In this document: in pieces, positions 9,300-20,610 of the stretch
Numbering within the stretch: position 1 is the first letter of the stretch
How the letters are laid out: each line of letters begins with the position of its first letter
Origin: Eremothecium cymbalariae DBVPG#7215
Lineage: Eukaryota; Ascomycota; Saccharomycetes; Saccharomycetales; Saccharomycetaceae
Direction: 5' to 3'
NCBI RefSeq assembly: GCF_000235365.1
Contig: NC_016456.1
Coordinates: forward strand, 558,001-622,000
Length of the DNA: 64,000 bases
The notes under the pieces: model-generated
Told to the model about the DNA's origin: nothing
Database searches by the model: none
What the model saw: the letters and a program-made list of their open reading frames with translations, nothing else
Translations under genes and position numbers: made by a program

Positions 9300-12164
9300 A
9301 TGAATACATCAGTATCGTTGGAGAATGAGTATTTTCACTATTTTTCAAGGTTTATCTATAGCTATGTGGATCTCAGTGATAATACCGCATTGCTTATGCT
9401 AAAATTCTATCCTGACGGAGTTCACAATCCATATAGGAACCCTTATAATTATACTGCACAAATCTATTCGAACTTTTTAAACAGCACGAGAACTGGATCA
9501 GCTCAACGGGATTATGGAATAAATTTTGAAACTTTTCTATCGGGTGTGTTAATATCATTTTTATACTGCTTATGCCAGACATTATTGTTCTCATATCTCA
9601 GAACTAGACTTCCCAGGATTTACCAACCTAATGTGTATTTAACAGAACATCCTGTAACTCCGGCTCCAATTACCAAGAGTATTAAAAGTCGATTCTTTAG
9701 TTGGGTTACTACGACTTGGGGAGCACCATTGGATTCATATAAGAAATACGGGTTAGATTCTTTCTTTTTCCTAAGATATTTGAAAGTATTATGCGTTTAT
9801 TTTCTTATACTATCTCTGGTTACAATACCGGTATTAATCCCCATTCATTATACATCAGGTTACAAGGTGCTGGACTTGCCAGGTAATTCAAGAGAGTTTA
9901 TTGCAAAACATCGTCATAATGTTGAAGGAGATCGACTCTTATCTCAATTTTCATTAAAAGCAACTGGGCTTGATGAAATATCCATGTCTAATATATCCCC
10001 AAGACATTCTTCGAGGTTAATCTTCCATTTTATTCTTGGGATCTTTGCAGTGGTCTGGTTTCATGCAACTTTGATCACAGAGCTCGACTACTTTGTGACG
10101 CAAAGAAACAAGGCGATTTTGGGAGAAGATCCAGAGGCTCAGAAGCAGCAGTGTGCTATGTTTCTCAATAATATTCCGGATAAGTTCATGACCAATGAGC
10201 GTGGATTAGTCGAATTTTTCCACTCTATGATTCCAGATTCTGTTTATCAGATTGTATTCATTCCAAAAGAATACAGGGAATTGAAAGATAGGAAAAAGAC
10301 AGAAGCTGCTTTGTTTCATGAAATTGAGAGTGTATCTTATGATATTATTAGAAAAAAATTCTATATGAAGGGGTCTATAGGCCCCATAACTTTTGTGAAC
10401 AAGTCACTTCCTCCTAACTTAGCTTCATCCACAAGCACTGTATGGACCGAAGATAGAAATGTAGCCCTTGAGCAAGCACTTCATCATATCAATTATTCAA
10501 CTGAGTTTAAAGCCAGAATAGAAAGTAAAAAAGGAATGAAAAATGGATTTTATTTCAAAATTACAAAATGGAAGTTATATTTGAGAACGATTTTAACTTG
10601 TGACTTTATATTTGGATTACGAATTAAATGGTGGAAGTTAAGATTCAATAAGTTACGAATATCAATTCCAATAGTAGGTTATGACCAGATATATCATATT
10701 GAAAATAAGTTACGAAAATTAGAAACTGTAATAGCCCGGTACAATCGTATCATACAAAAGGGTCACAAGGAAATAACAGTTTACCACGCCGAACAAGAAA
10801 GACCAGTAGATTCAGATGGAAGACCACCGTTAAAATCTAAGCAGGCTGTTGTGGTTTTCAAAAATGCACTACTTGCACATATTTTTGATCAATTACTTCT
10901 TTCAGATGGTACTAGTACTATGAAAGAAAAAATCCTCGGTATAAATCCTGAAGACATCCATTGGAAGAATATTACAGTAACTAATAGATTGGTTTTAATG
11001 TTTCGTGTTGCTCTTTCTAACTTTCTTAGTGTTATGGTTATTGTTGGATGGGTCATCCCTGTTGCCTTCGTTGGTTTAATATCACAAATACCGTTCATAG
11101 CCAAGCTTGTTCCAGTTCCAAGTTGGAGCTCAAATTCATCTTCAATTTTTGACAAGTCACTTGCAAGTATTGTGCCTGTTATGACTTTGATATTTCTAAC
11201 AGAGGGGGTACCATTTTTATTTAGATGGTTTGGCTGGCTAAAGTGTTGTAGATCTGGGTCTGCTACAGAGTTGGATGTCCAAAAATGGTTTTTTGCATTT
11301 TTATTCGTTCATATTTTCTTAGTGGTGACGATATCGTCTGGAATTTCTGTGATAGTAGAAAAATTGGTGAATAATCCTGTTAGTATTCCAGACTTACTTG
11401 GAACTAATTTACCCAAAAGTTCAAACTTCTTCTGTTCATTCGTTCTCATTAGAGGGATGTCCTACTTTGGTGGTAATTTTATGCAAATAAAAAATTTGCT
11501 ATTCGAGTTATTCTACTATAGATGGAAAGTCTTCACACCAAGAGGAACATTTGAGAGAAATACCAATATTCAGCAATATCAATGGGGATCTGTCTATCCA
11601 ATGTTTTCAGTTTTGGCATGCATTGGGATAATTTACTGTGTTATTTCTCCCATAATATTACTATTTGCCAGTTTTTCATTTGCATTGGTTATGTTTTCAT
11701 TTAAGTACTCGATAAAGTACCAATATAACCCTGTTAATAAATCTGAAACATTTGGCAAGTATTATCCTATGGCACTCATGCAATTGTACGCCGGCATTTA
11801 CTTCTTAGAAATTTGTTTGATTGGTATGTTTACAATTTCCAATTGTTATAGGTTGTCCCTCGGCATGATAATTGTTTTGATATTCACAATCAGCGCACAT
11901 TTTCAGATTTGGAGTAATTACAAATATCACCTCAATCATATTCCTGCCCAAATATCAATTGAATCCATAGAGGCTACTCCATACAATTTTTGTATCCCCA
12001 GCCTCGAAGGTTGCAGAAACAATATATGGATTCCAAGTGACAAATACGGAGTTTCAACATCCGTTCGAACATTCTTGGAGGAAAAGTATGACTTAACTTG
12101 TAGTCAGAAGGATTGTCATCTTGATGAGTTTGGGAACTTGGTAGTTACAGGTAGGCCTTCATAG
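9300..12164 (+). CDS. SPO75: Sporulation membrane protein Spo75 (CSC1/OSCA/TMEM63 family)
   Basis: The 954-residue protein starts at the ATG at 9300. It has a lumenal N-terminus, several early hydrophobic helices (for example near residues 80-100 and 155-180), a cytosolic domain, and a multi-helix membrane core from about residue 560 to 880. This is the layout of the DUF221/CSC1-like calcium-permeable channel family. In S. cerevisiae the syntenic gene (YLL005C) is SPO75, needed for spore formation; RSN1, PHM7 and CSC1 are paralogues elsewhere. The assignment to SPO75 rather than another family member rests on position between COX16 and MMM1. A sporulation element lies upstream. Somewhat longer than the S. 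cerevisiae protein (about 868). Confidence 0.82.
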   Translation: MNTSVSLENEYFHYFSRFIYSYVDLSDNTALLMLKFYPDGVHNPYRNPYNYTAQIYSNFLNSTRTGSAQRDYGINFETFLSGVLISFLYCLCQTLLFSYLRTRLPRIYQPNVYLTEHPVTPAPITKSIKSRFFSWVTTTWGAPLDSYKKYGLDSFFFLRYLKVLCVYFLILSLVTIPVLIPIHYTSGYKVLDLPGNSREFIAKHRHNVEGDRLLSQFSLKATGLDEISMSNISPRHSSRLIFHFILGIFAVVWFHATLITELDYFVTQRNKAILGEDPEAQKQQCAMFLNNIPDKFMTNERGLVEFFHSMIPDSVYQIVFIPKEYRELKDRKKTEAALFHEIESVSYDIIRKKFYMKGSIGPITFVNKSLPPNLASSTSTVWTEDRNVALEQALHHINYSTEFKARIESKKGMKNGFYFKITKWKLYLRTILTCDFIFGLRIKWWKLRFNKLRISIPIVGYDQIYHIENKLRKLETVIARYNRIIQKGHKEITVYHAEQERPVDSDGRPPLKSKQAVVVFKNALLAHIFDQLLLSDGTSTMKEKILGINPEDIHWKNITVTNRLVLMFRVALSNFLSVMVIVGWVIPVAFVGLISQIPFIAKLVPVPSWSSNSSSIFDKSLASIVPVMTLIFLTEGVPFLFRWFGWLKCCRSGSATELDVQKWFFAFLFVHIFLVVTISSGISVIVEKLVNNPVSIPDLLGTNLPKSSNFFCSFVLIRGMSYFGGNFMQIKNLLFELFYYRWKVFTPRGTFERNTNIQQYQWGSVYPMFSVLACIGIIYCVISPIILLFASFSFALVMFSFKYSIKYQYNPVNKSETFGKYYPMALMQLYAGIYFLEICLIGMFTISNCYRLSLGMIIVLIFTISAHFQIWSNYKYHLNHIPAQISIESIEATPYNFCIPSLEGCRNNIWIPSDKYGVSTSVRTFLEEKYDLTCSQKDCHLDEFGNLVVTGRPS

Positions 12165-12208
12165 ATGCGTAAATACATAGAAGAAAACAAGTTTATTTGG
12201 ATCTGATT

Positions 12209-13612
12209 TTATTCAGAGTTTTTTACAGGATCATCATCCTGCAACTCCGTTTTTTCTTCTCTTGTATTCTTACTTCTAGGCCACAAACTAGGAAGTTTAA
12301 CAAATTGAAATCTTGGTTCAACACATCTATCCATAAACCACTTGTTGATTTGATCCTGAAGCAAACTACTTATCTTTGGGATGTTTTCCAATTTTGACCT
12401 AGAACCGATCAGAGACTTAATATCAAATTCCATTCGATAATCAGGGGAAAAAGAAAATACCAAATAATGACCATCTTCTTCTGATTCTTCATCTCTATCG
12501 GATGAATCGGTCACGGTTGGCACAAACTCCTCTGCAGTAGTCAAAGATACGGTCAAACAAGCTTGAAACCTAACCATAGACACTGTTAGTTGAACAGGTA
12601 AGGAAGCAGTTAGCGGCTTAGGGTAATTCATCAAAAGCCTGGTCTCAATGCCCAATGCAAGTCTATCACTGAGATCAATATCGATTTTAGCTTCCAATCT
12701 CTTTTTGTTGAGATTTGGAGAGTATTGAATCCTACAATTAGAGAAAATAGGGAAATCATCACCTATATCGAGTTCAGTGATTTTTATAGAATCCAGATAC
12801 TGAGGCAACTCATCAGATTTTCTGGAGATGTAGTCATTTAACGAATGAATGATATTATCTTTCCTTAATGCCTCCTCACGAAATTGGTCAATCATTTGAG
12901 CAATAAGGACATTAAACCAATCTAATGACTCTGGAGAATGCGTTTCAACGGTATAGTAGGTCTTTTCAAGTATAGTATTGATCTGCCTAGAGCATTCGTT
13001 TTCTTTGTCGTCAATAAAATCCGACCCATCCTTTCCCCCTCGCTTGATAATGGTCGACAAGAAACGACTAGTTGTCAAAGATAAAAGTTGTGGACCAGCG
13101 ATGCCCGGGTTAATATTCGACCCTGAATTCTGTGGAGTTTCTCCACTTCTTTTAGACGGCCCATCGCTGAATATAAAGAACTTAATGAAGAATATAAGTA
13201 CCATAATCACACTTAGTTGTCCCGCAACCAATCCCTGAACAAACGACCATGAAGAAAATGTATAGGAACTTGAAGGCGGAAGTAGTGGAGCGTTACTCGG
13301 CAACATCGGTAAGGTAAAATGAGGATTCTGGGCTCCACTAGAAGTCGTAGGAGAAATTAGGACACCATTTTGTCCAATGTTGTAAAAACTATCAAGGAAA
13401 AGTTTATGCAGATGTTGAGGCAACGCTTCTCTAATAAAATCATCTAAAGAAATCAATTGCTCATCAGCATTATCGATAATGCTACCGTTGTTTCCTCCAG
13501 TTCCAATACCAACACTACTTCCATTATCATGTTGCTCATCACTAACCCAACTATCGTTCACTTTTAACAACGATTCGATCGCACTTGATACTCCCAACAC
13601 ATCACTCGTCAT
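12209..13612 (-). CDS. MMM1: ERMES complex ER anchor Mmm1
   Basis: 467 residues from the ATG at 13612, against 426 in S. cerevisiae. A low-complexity lumenal N-terminus leads to one transmembrane helix (FVQGLVAGQLSVIMVLIFFI, about residues 125-150). The Ser/Gly-rich linker is followed by the SMP lipid-transfer domain from about residue 210, with the family hallmarks ESLDWFNVLIAQMIDQFR and ALGIETRLLMNYP. Mmm1 anchors the ER-mitochondria encounter structure and moves phospholipids with Mdm12. The gene is convergent with SPO75: the stop codons are only tens of bases apart. Synteny is YLL006. Confidence 0.94.
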   Translation of the reverse strand: MTSDVLGVSSAIESLLKVNDSWVSDEQHDNGSSVGIGTGGNNGSIIDNADEQLISLDDFIREALPQHLHKLFLDSFYNIGQNGVLISPTTSSGAQNPHFTLPMLPSNAPLLPPSSSYTFSSWSFVQGLVAGQLSVIMVLIFFIKFFIFSDGPSKRSGETPQNSGSNINPGIAGPQLLSLTTSRFLSTIIKRGGKDGSDFIDDKENECSRQINTILEKTYYTVETHSPESLDWFNVLIAQMIDQFREEALRKDNIIHSLNDYISRKSDELPQYLDSIKITELDIGDDFPIFSNCRIQYSPNLNKKRLEAKIDIDLSDRLALGIETRLLMNYPKPLTASLPVQLTVSMVRFQACLTVSLTTAEEFVPTVTDSSDRDEESEEDGHYLVFSFSPDYRMEFDIKSLIGSRSKLENIPKISSLLQDQINKWFMDRCVEPRFQFVKLPSLWPRSKNTREEKTELQDDDPVKNSE

Positions 13613-14718
13613 ATTCAGAGTCTTCTAAAACGCCCTACTAAGCTTTACTCTTCCTTGCAGCCGTCCAAAGATCATTCAAAAACTATATATATCAAATTAT
13701 AATTATCATTTTTATTACTACTATTATATCATCATGTACCGAAAGCTATATTCATAAATATATTACCCGGACACAAAATATTAACATATTTTAAGGTCGA
13801 TTAATAAAAACGTTAGAAGATCGTGTGAGCAGCTGAAATAATTAACTATGACGATCATCACCATCATTGTCTATGTATAACCCAACCTCTAAAACACTCA
13901 GTATGTCCCTATAACTATGACCAAGATTCCAAGTACTATAACCATGGTAATAAGTAAACCGGTGCCTTAATGTATATATAGCTCAGAATCTCTCTTGAGT
14001 CAAATGCGGTGTACGAACATATCCCATACATATATACTGTTGTAGTACGTATTTTCAGAAGTTACGGATAACAGCCACCGTTCTCAGACAAAGAATCGAA
14101 TACTAATTGATTGACTCCAACGCTCGGAACGATAGCTATTTATTTATATGAAGGTTCAGAAGTTCTTCCTGGTAGCAGAAATCAGAAAACTATCATGATC
14201 TGTATAACGTCCATTATGTATTAGTAATTGTCAGCAAGAAACATTGGCTGTCAATTTATACACAACTCTGATACTAGTACTTCGCCCTCATAGCCAGTCA
14301 GATCAGCCCAGATAATTGAAGCTTACAAAGTAAACGACCCAGACGTCTAGGTTAATTGATTAGTTAAATTAAGATAGGGGAAAAGGAAAGTAGGTAGTGT
14401 ACGATGCTGTAATTTCATTTTCCCAACTCTTTTGTGTTTACAAAAAATCATAAAAGTGGAGATGCCTCTAGAAATGTAAAGCTTTTGGAGTGAATGTATG
14501 TTTGTTATATTAGTTATATTATTGATATGCTTGGCTATATAAAAGACGGTAGAGTTGTAATTGTTTTAAAAAACGCTCAGCTGAGCTGAACACAAAGACA
14601 AGTTATTCTTAGATATACACATACACACATACACACATACAAAGAAGCACATTTTAAAAATATAATATAAGGTTATTTGAATAATCAGATAAATATCGAG
14701 CATAATTCAACACCCGTT
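13613..14718. other. Long intergenic region MMM1-LMO1
   Basis: About 1.1 kb with no convincing ORF and no recognisable tRNA A/B boxes. Near its right end lie a strong TATA box (GCTATATAAAAG, 14533-14544), a 12-bp palindrome GCTCAGCTGAGC (14574-14585) and a short run of ACACATAC repeats just before the LMO1 start. It holds the divergent promoters of MMM1 and LMO1. Confidence 0.55.
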
Positions 14719-16706
14719 ATGTCCAGTCTAGATCCCAACAAGAAATCGCCCGAACGCAAGTCCCTTGACCCTAATAGTAAGACATTAAATCCAGAAGCAT
14801 CACGTCTTCGTGTTAATGATGTGCTTAAGGCTTTAAACATCACCCATAAGCATCCAACCTCACCACAGGCAAACAATTTAACTGTTATAAGCTCCGTTTT
14901 CAAAACCTGCGACGAAGAAGTTCTATTAAAGTCATTGGTAGGGAATTCACATTTTTGGTCACGATTCTTTGGATTGGTAAACAAATATGCTTATAGTAAT
15001 AGTTTGCTCAATTCTTCAATTAGTGTGTTACGAGCAGCGGAGCATATGTTGTTGACAACCAAGAATATACCAATTGATATATTAGTGACTTTTTGCAATG
15101 CTTTTCAAGGCAACCTCAACATAATATCAATCTTTGCGGAGGAATTAATTGGACAGCCTGAAACAACCAAGATGAATGTAGAAATAATTCGTGTTGTTGG
15201 GAATTACATGTCTTGTTTGAATATGGCAGCAAAGAAATCTCCCGATGCAGTTGCATCAAATATCGCGGAGTTTTTTCTTTCTGTCAGAGGTACAGGGTTC
15301 CTTACTACGTTGTCATATATTATTGAAGAAACTCCCGATGAGAAATTTTACGAACTGTTCAAGAGGGTGTTTATTACTCCATTAAAGACCATGACTATAT
15401 TCATGGCTGAAAATAAAGTATCTAATTCTACTCTGCCATTTGTCAAGACATTAAATGATACTATTGAGAAATCCTTCTATTTAAATAAAAAACTAAAAGT
15501 CAGTTTATTGAAATGAATGTAGAATGCAGAGATCCTACTATGTTCACAATTTTACAGCTGGTAGATACTATTACCCTTCTCAAAGATGAAAACTTGTCTT
15601 TGAAGAAAGGTGTGACAGAACAGCTGCTGTTTGGTAAAAATCCATTTCCACTAATTAGCGGCTGTGTGGGAATATCAAACATGGCATATGAAATTTTCAG
15701 TGAACTCTGTAAGAAAAAGGATTCACCACGGTTCTTGGTTCATTTATTATTAAACAAAGAAGCTATCATCTTTGCCTTGGTTCACAAATTAACAATATTC
15801 TGGGCTCAATCGCGTTCTAAAACCAGTGCAGATTTACAATGTTTGTTCGATTTACTTCAGCATTTAATTGACAAGATTGATGAAGCTTTGCATAAAAATG
15901 ATCAAGAGTCATCGGCTCTTGAACTTACTTTGGAAATAATAAACTCAATGCCATACGAAAATCTCAGATTATTACAACTGAAGCAGCTGAAAAATAAGCA
16001 GTACCAAAAATGGAACCAATATGCATCCCATTTCAACACCATGCTGAAAAAACAGGCAGAAGAATATGTTCGTCAACAAAGGCTGTTCCAATTACAAACT
16101 GGTACTTGGGTCTATTCAGAGGACCCGACTGAATATCATGTGAGACATCCTAAAGTATATTTTTTGGTGTTATCTGACAATCAGCATAGTTTACTAGCAA
16201 GAGAATTCAAGTATAGGGTTGAAAGGATACCAACTGTTGAACAGAGCAATATCAAGACATTAGATACAGATGCTGTTGTTGGCCGCGGAACTATAGTTGT
16301 ACCCTTAAAACGTATTGTTGAATTTTATTCCAGGGAATTACAGCACAAAAAGAAAATGCCAAACCATAAGAGACTGATTAATATTGCCAGCAAGACTATA
16401 TATACTGAGGTTCAGTTGTTGGATAAGAATTCAAAAAGTTTTTTAACGTTTTATCTTGATAATAGAGAGGCATCATATATCTGGTTGGATGGGCTACAAC
16501 TGGTTGCTTCACAGAAGCAACCAAAAATTTCCAAATCTACCAAGAGTCAAATCGATACATTAATTGATATTAGGAAGAATATTCAAATGATAGGCTTAAA
16601 TGACTATAGATTTGCAGAAGGTTTTGAATTAGATGTGACCGATGATGAACAGTATTATGATCTAGACACATTAAGCACTCTGACTGAAGATTTCTTTTAT
16701 GATTGA
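14719..16706 (+). CDS. LMO1: Lmo1, ELMO/CED-12 homologue, with one apparent frameshift
   Basis: The ATG at 14719 (MSSLDPNKKSPE) opens a frame that ends at 15516. A second frame takes over in the -1 phase and runs to 16706. Joined, the protein is about 662 residues, against 665 in S. cerevisiae. The break sits at a run of six A (15487-15492): one more A would join LNKK to TKSQFIEMNVECRDPT without a gap. The N-terminal part is helical ELMO/armadillo-like. The C-terminal half carries the ELMO-type PH domain (LVLSDNQHSLLAREFKYRVERIP and EASYIWLDGLQLVASQK). Lmo1 works with the DOCK-like Dck1 upstream of the Rho5 GTPase in oxidative stress and mitophagy signalling. A single missing base in the data is the simplest explanation. 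Confidence 0.82.
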
Positions 16707-17013
16707 TAATCTTACATTATTAAAAGACACAAAATTGAGAAAGTCTTACATGCATAATTGTTATTGTTATTACTATTATTACTGTCTTTATTTCTGAGTT
16801 TAAATCCTTTTGTTTCTATTTGTTGCATGTAGCCCAATTTTATTGGTTGATTATCGATTTCTTGTTTATAAATGTACAGATCTCTTTATAATAAAATTAC
16901 TAAAGAGCATGTATAGTCAAAGTCGGGTTAGACCGGGAGATTTAATATGTTCCTTTTATATACAATGATATATTATGCTCTAGATTACTCTATGGCAACT
17001 AGTGTTTACTTCT
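16707..17013. other. Convergent intergenic region LMO1-DRS1
   Basis: About 300 bp of AT-rich sequence between two convergent 3' ends, with TTATTGTTATTACTATTATTAC-like tracts suited to polyadenylation. No gene seen. Confidence 0.5.
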
Positions 17014-19220
17014 TTACCTTCCTACGGTTCTTTTTTTGCTGCCATCTTTCTTCTGTATCTTGAACGACCGCTCTTGATCATTGGTGCGATCACTCTTGGT
17101 TTTCTTGTAAGAACGAGAGCCATTTTCTTCTTGAGCTTCGTCTCTCTTTCTCTTTTTGCTGTTAGTGTGTTTCTTCGTCTTAGCGAATGCCTGTAAAATT
17201 GAAGAATTCTTCTTTTCAGATTCAGTTTGGAACCAAGTTCTTCTGGGACGTGCTTGAATCTCTTGCTTATGTTTTAACATATTTTCACCTTTACGCAATT
17301 CCATTTCAGCTCTCAAGATCTCTTTCTCTTGCTTTTCTTCCTCTAAAACTTCAGCGACAACATCAGTCTTAGCTTCCACAAGCTTATTTATTTCTTCCAC
17401 CCTGTTCCAGTCGACTGTCCTACCGCATACTCTACTATTGTTAGCTTTACTTTCATGGACTGATTTAATGGCACTCTTAACAATGTTTCTGTCCTGTGTC
17501 GATTCACCGACAAAAGAAACAGATGTACCTTCTCTACCAGCCCTGGCCGTACGTCCAACTCTGTGTAAGTAGACCTCATGATTCTTTGGCATATCAAAGT
17601 TTATAACCACTTCAATCTTCGGAATATCCAGTCCTCTAGAAGCCAGATCCGTACAAATCAATACTGGGACTTCCAGGGATTTAAAGCTATTGACAGACTG
17701 TAAACGTTGTTCTTGTGTTAATGAACCATGTAGTTCACCAACTTTCATGCCCAATAACCCCAAAATAACACGTAATCTATGTGCCATTTCTTTTCTAGAG
17801 ACAAATACAACAATTCTCTTTTGACTTGAACTGTCTAACTTTCTTATCAAATGATATAGCAATGCTGGTTTCAAATGATCTCTCTTACGAATACGTACAA
17901 ACTCCTGGGATAGCTTAGCGGCTGCTTGTTTTGGAGGATCAATCATAATTCTAACCGGCTTCTTCAAAGACAAAGAAATTAGCTGTTTAATTCTCGAATT
18001 CATTGTGGCAGAAAACAGTAAAGTTTGTCTTCTGCTAGGAATCATAGACATAATCTCATTTAACTCATCTTGGAAACCTTCTTCTAACATTCTATCAGCC
18101 TCATCTATCACTAAAATCTCCACTGAATCTACACTGAAAGAGGCAGAGTTTCTAATATGATCTATAATTCTACCAGGCGTAGCAACAACAATATCAGGTC
18201 TAGTCTTTAAAGCTTGCTCTTGCTGTCTCAAATTCAAACCACCAACAGCCAATCCAAATGTAAGACCATTAACAAATTTTCCAATCTTCTTCCCCACATC
18301 AGCTACCTGGATGGCTAACTCACGTGTCGGGATCAGTACAATAACCCTCGTACAGGCTACCTTAGATGGCTTATATAACAACCGCTCAATAGTGGGGATC
18401 ATAAATGCTGCTGTCTTACCAGAACCAGTTACAGCGCCGGCAACAATGTCCTTGCCTAGTAACGCAATAGGAATGGTTGCACTTTGAATTGGAGAAGGCT
18501 TTACATACCCAAGCATGTTCAACCCCTTCAACACAGGACGGGATAAAGATAGGGAATTAAATGAACTGTGTAAAACTTTCTTAGCATCGTCTGCCTCCTC
18601 AGATGGAGCATAGAATTTGGCGATTTCATCAGCAGTATCTTCCTCCTTCTGTTCTTCGCCTTCAGAATCTTGTGACAATCCATCTTCCTCAAAAGAACTT
18701 TTATTTCTTGATCACTCTCAGCGGACGCTTCTTCCTCACTACCTTCCATTTCTTCTGCTGCCACAGCACCCATACCAAACCCATCCATTGCCAAGTCATC
18801 ATCATCATCCTCGTCCTCTAGATCTTCATCCGACCCTACCTGAGCAGCCATCTGAATCAAACCACCCTTTCTTCTTATTATCCCATCGAGATCAACATCC
18901 TTCTTGGCATCATCTCCATCTTTCTCCTCATCTCCCAAGAAATCCCACCCTTCGATCTTGGTAACATCTTCCATACCATCAATATTAAACGAGAATTGAG
19001 GGTTCAAATCCTCATCAGCATCCTCATCTACTTCCAACTCATTCTTCTTACCCTTTCCCGCCTTAGTCTTCTTCAATTTCTTAGTTTTGCTAACCTGTAA
19101 CTTGGCCTTATTCTCTTGTGAAAGCTCATCGTCTGATGCATCGAAGTCTGGAATATCTTCCTCACTATCACTGATCGTCGGAACAAAATCCCCAAACGCC
19201 TTAAACTTCTTAACTGACAT
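17014..19220 (-). CDS. DRS1: Nucleolar DEAD-box RNA helicase Drs1, with one apparent frameshift
   Basis: The ATG at 19220 starts [22 protein letters not shown], like Drs1. An acidic N-terminal region of about 170 residues follows, then the frame breaks and continues in the -1 phase to 17014. Inserting one A into the AAAA run at 18699-18702 (TTTT on the plus strand) restores [19 protein letters not shown]. The full product would be about 735 residues (752 in S. cerevisiae). The helicase core shows the Q motif, [43 protein letters not shown] and [10 protein letters not shown]; a basic tail ends the protein. Drs1 acts in 25S rRNA maturation and 60S assembly and is essential in S. cerevisiae, so real loss is unlikely. 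A CACGTG-RRPE-PAC promoter fits a ribosome biogenesis gene. Confidence 0.9.
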
Positions 19221-19310
19221 GCTTAAACCTGATGGAAATCCAGATACCGCACTTATACAAGACGCGCAGCGTTTAATGAATAACTTGAATATATACATCG
19301 ACATCATCGT

Positions 19311-19330
19311 GCTCATCTCTGCTCATCTCT
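19311..19330 (-). promoter_or_regulatory. Two tandem PAC-like GATGAG boxes before DRS1
   Basis: The decamer AGAGATGAGC occurs twice head-to-tail on the minus strand, 91-110 bp upstream of the DRS1 ATG. GATGAG is the core of the PAC motif bound by Dot6/Tod6 at ribosome biogenesis genes. Confidence 0.6.
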
Positions 19331-19350
19331 TTTTAAAAATGGGAAAACCG

Positions 19351-19363
19351 TCAAAATTTTTCA
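19351..19363 (-). promoter_or_regulatory. RRPE element before DRS1
   Basis: TGAAAAATTTTGA on the minus strand matches the ribosomal RNA processing element (Stb3 site). It lies just upstream of the PAC-like boxes. A CACGTG (Cbf1-type) box follows at 19378-19383. Confidence 0.75.
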
Positions 19364-19705
19364 CGAACCATTTAGATCACGTGGCCACAGATCTTCGTAA
19401 ACGAATTTGAATTATAAAGGTCGTAAATACTACATACACATGGTTCACATTATCTAGATGTTTAAGAAGCAAACAAATATTCGTTAATATATTGTACTAG
19501 AGCAAGTTGGATCGAGGATAAAAGCTTATTGGCTAGTTGGTGATTTAAAAAGGATATCCTCAAAGCGCGGCAGTGTTTTTGTGGGGGAGGGACGAGACAT
19601 ATTAAATCTTAAAAAGGTTTTTAGTATTATATTACTGGTTAATTAGATATTAGGGCAATCAATAATCATAAAGCAAGAAAGTGCAAAAAGAGGGTGACTT
19701 TCGAA

Positions 19706-20308
19706 ATGATCTGGTTAAGAAGATATATGCGTATACCTCAAGAGTTGAGACCGTCTGAAATATTTAAGCAGAGTTCTTTATCACCTAGTAAAATCTTATT
19801 GCAGATTTTCTTGTTACAAATATTTTATTATCTGACGGCCTATTCTTTATTTTACGCATGGGCTATTTTATCTGGTTATGAATTTGAGGCTTCTAAGTGG
19901 TTGTTTTCGTGGGAGCTGATTGATTTTTCTAATTCTTTTGGCATAGTTTTATCAGGGTTGTGGCTATTTGATGCATTGATCTGTGTTTTATTTTTGACGG
20001 TAATTGTTGGACGTAGTAAGTTGGCGTGGGATTTTGCAGTGACAATACATGCTATTAATTTAATTATTGTTTGGTTTCATACTAAGGAACTGCCTTCGTT
20101 CTCATGGTTTTTTTTACAACTCTGTTCAAGCCTGATCTTAGTTTTCTTGGGTACCTGGACGACTAGGTGGAAGGAGTTGAGAGATACATATTTTGACGGG
20201 TTACTTGATGGAGAAACGTTCAGTAGTGGTATGGGGGAGTCCTCGTATAATCCAAGTGGGCAGGAACAGCAACAGTTTGAGATGAAGGATTTGGAGGCCC
20301 AAAAATAA
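19706..20308 (+). CDS. SYS1: Golgi membrane protein Sys1
   Basis: The ATG at 19706 (MIWLRRYMRIPQELRPSEIFKQSS) gives 200 residues, matching 203 in S. cerevisiae; the four codons before it begin with GTG. Four hydrophobic helices are visible (about residues 30-52, 70-98, 105-128 and 130-150). The family traits LRPSEIFKQSSLSP at the start and FHTKELPSFSWFFLQ between helices 3 and 4 are present. Sys1 recruits the Arl3 GTPase to the late Golgi and so controls vesicle tethering. It sits between DRS1 and CYR1 as predicted (YJL004), convergent with CYR1. Confidence 0.92.
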   Translation: MIWLRRYMRIPQELRPSEIFKQSSLSPSKILLQIFLLQIFYYLTAYSLFYAWAILSGYEFEASKWLFSWELIDFSNSFGIVLSGLWLFDALICVLFLTVIVGRSKLAWDFAVTIHAINLIIVWFHTKELPSFSWFFLQLCSSLILVFLGTWTTRWKELRDTYFDGLLDGETFSSGMGESSYNPSGQEQQQFEMKDLEAQK

Positions 20309-20610
20309 CGACGTACTTTGTATAAAGTTTTGTTTTTTAAAAAAGCCAACGACAAAAAAATGAAGACGCATCAAAAGGAAAACCACGTAAATATTCGTAT
20401 ATAGCATTTGGTTCACATGTCTCTCAGTTATTAATTAGATGTTAATTGCCATTTTCTGGCGCTCGGTCGGCATATTTTGTATGATAGTTAAAAAAACTAA
20501 TTCTGTACCATCAATTAAAAACCTGTACGTCATTTGAATAATTAGACATATATATACTATTATTAAGTGGCTAGTTATTATAGTCCTCCATTATCATTTT
20601 CATTTATTAA
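20309..20610. other. Convergent intergenic region SYS1-CYR1
   Basis: About 300 bp of AT-rich sequence between two 3' ends. No gene recognised. Confidence 0.5.

Larger units (their letters stand above)
19221..19705. other. Divergent promoter region DRS1-SYS1
   Basis: About 485 bp between divergent start codons. The DRS1 side holds PAC-like, RRPE and CACGTG elements. On the SYS1 side no clear element was recognised. Confidence 0.6.

Noticed and set aside
13613..14718. Possible tRNA or other RNA gene in the MMM1-LMO1 gap
   Set aside because: No B-box-like GGTTCGANNCC and no cloverleaf could be drawn; left as plain intergenic.
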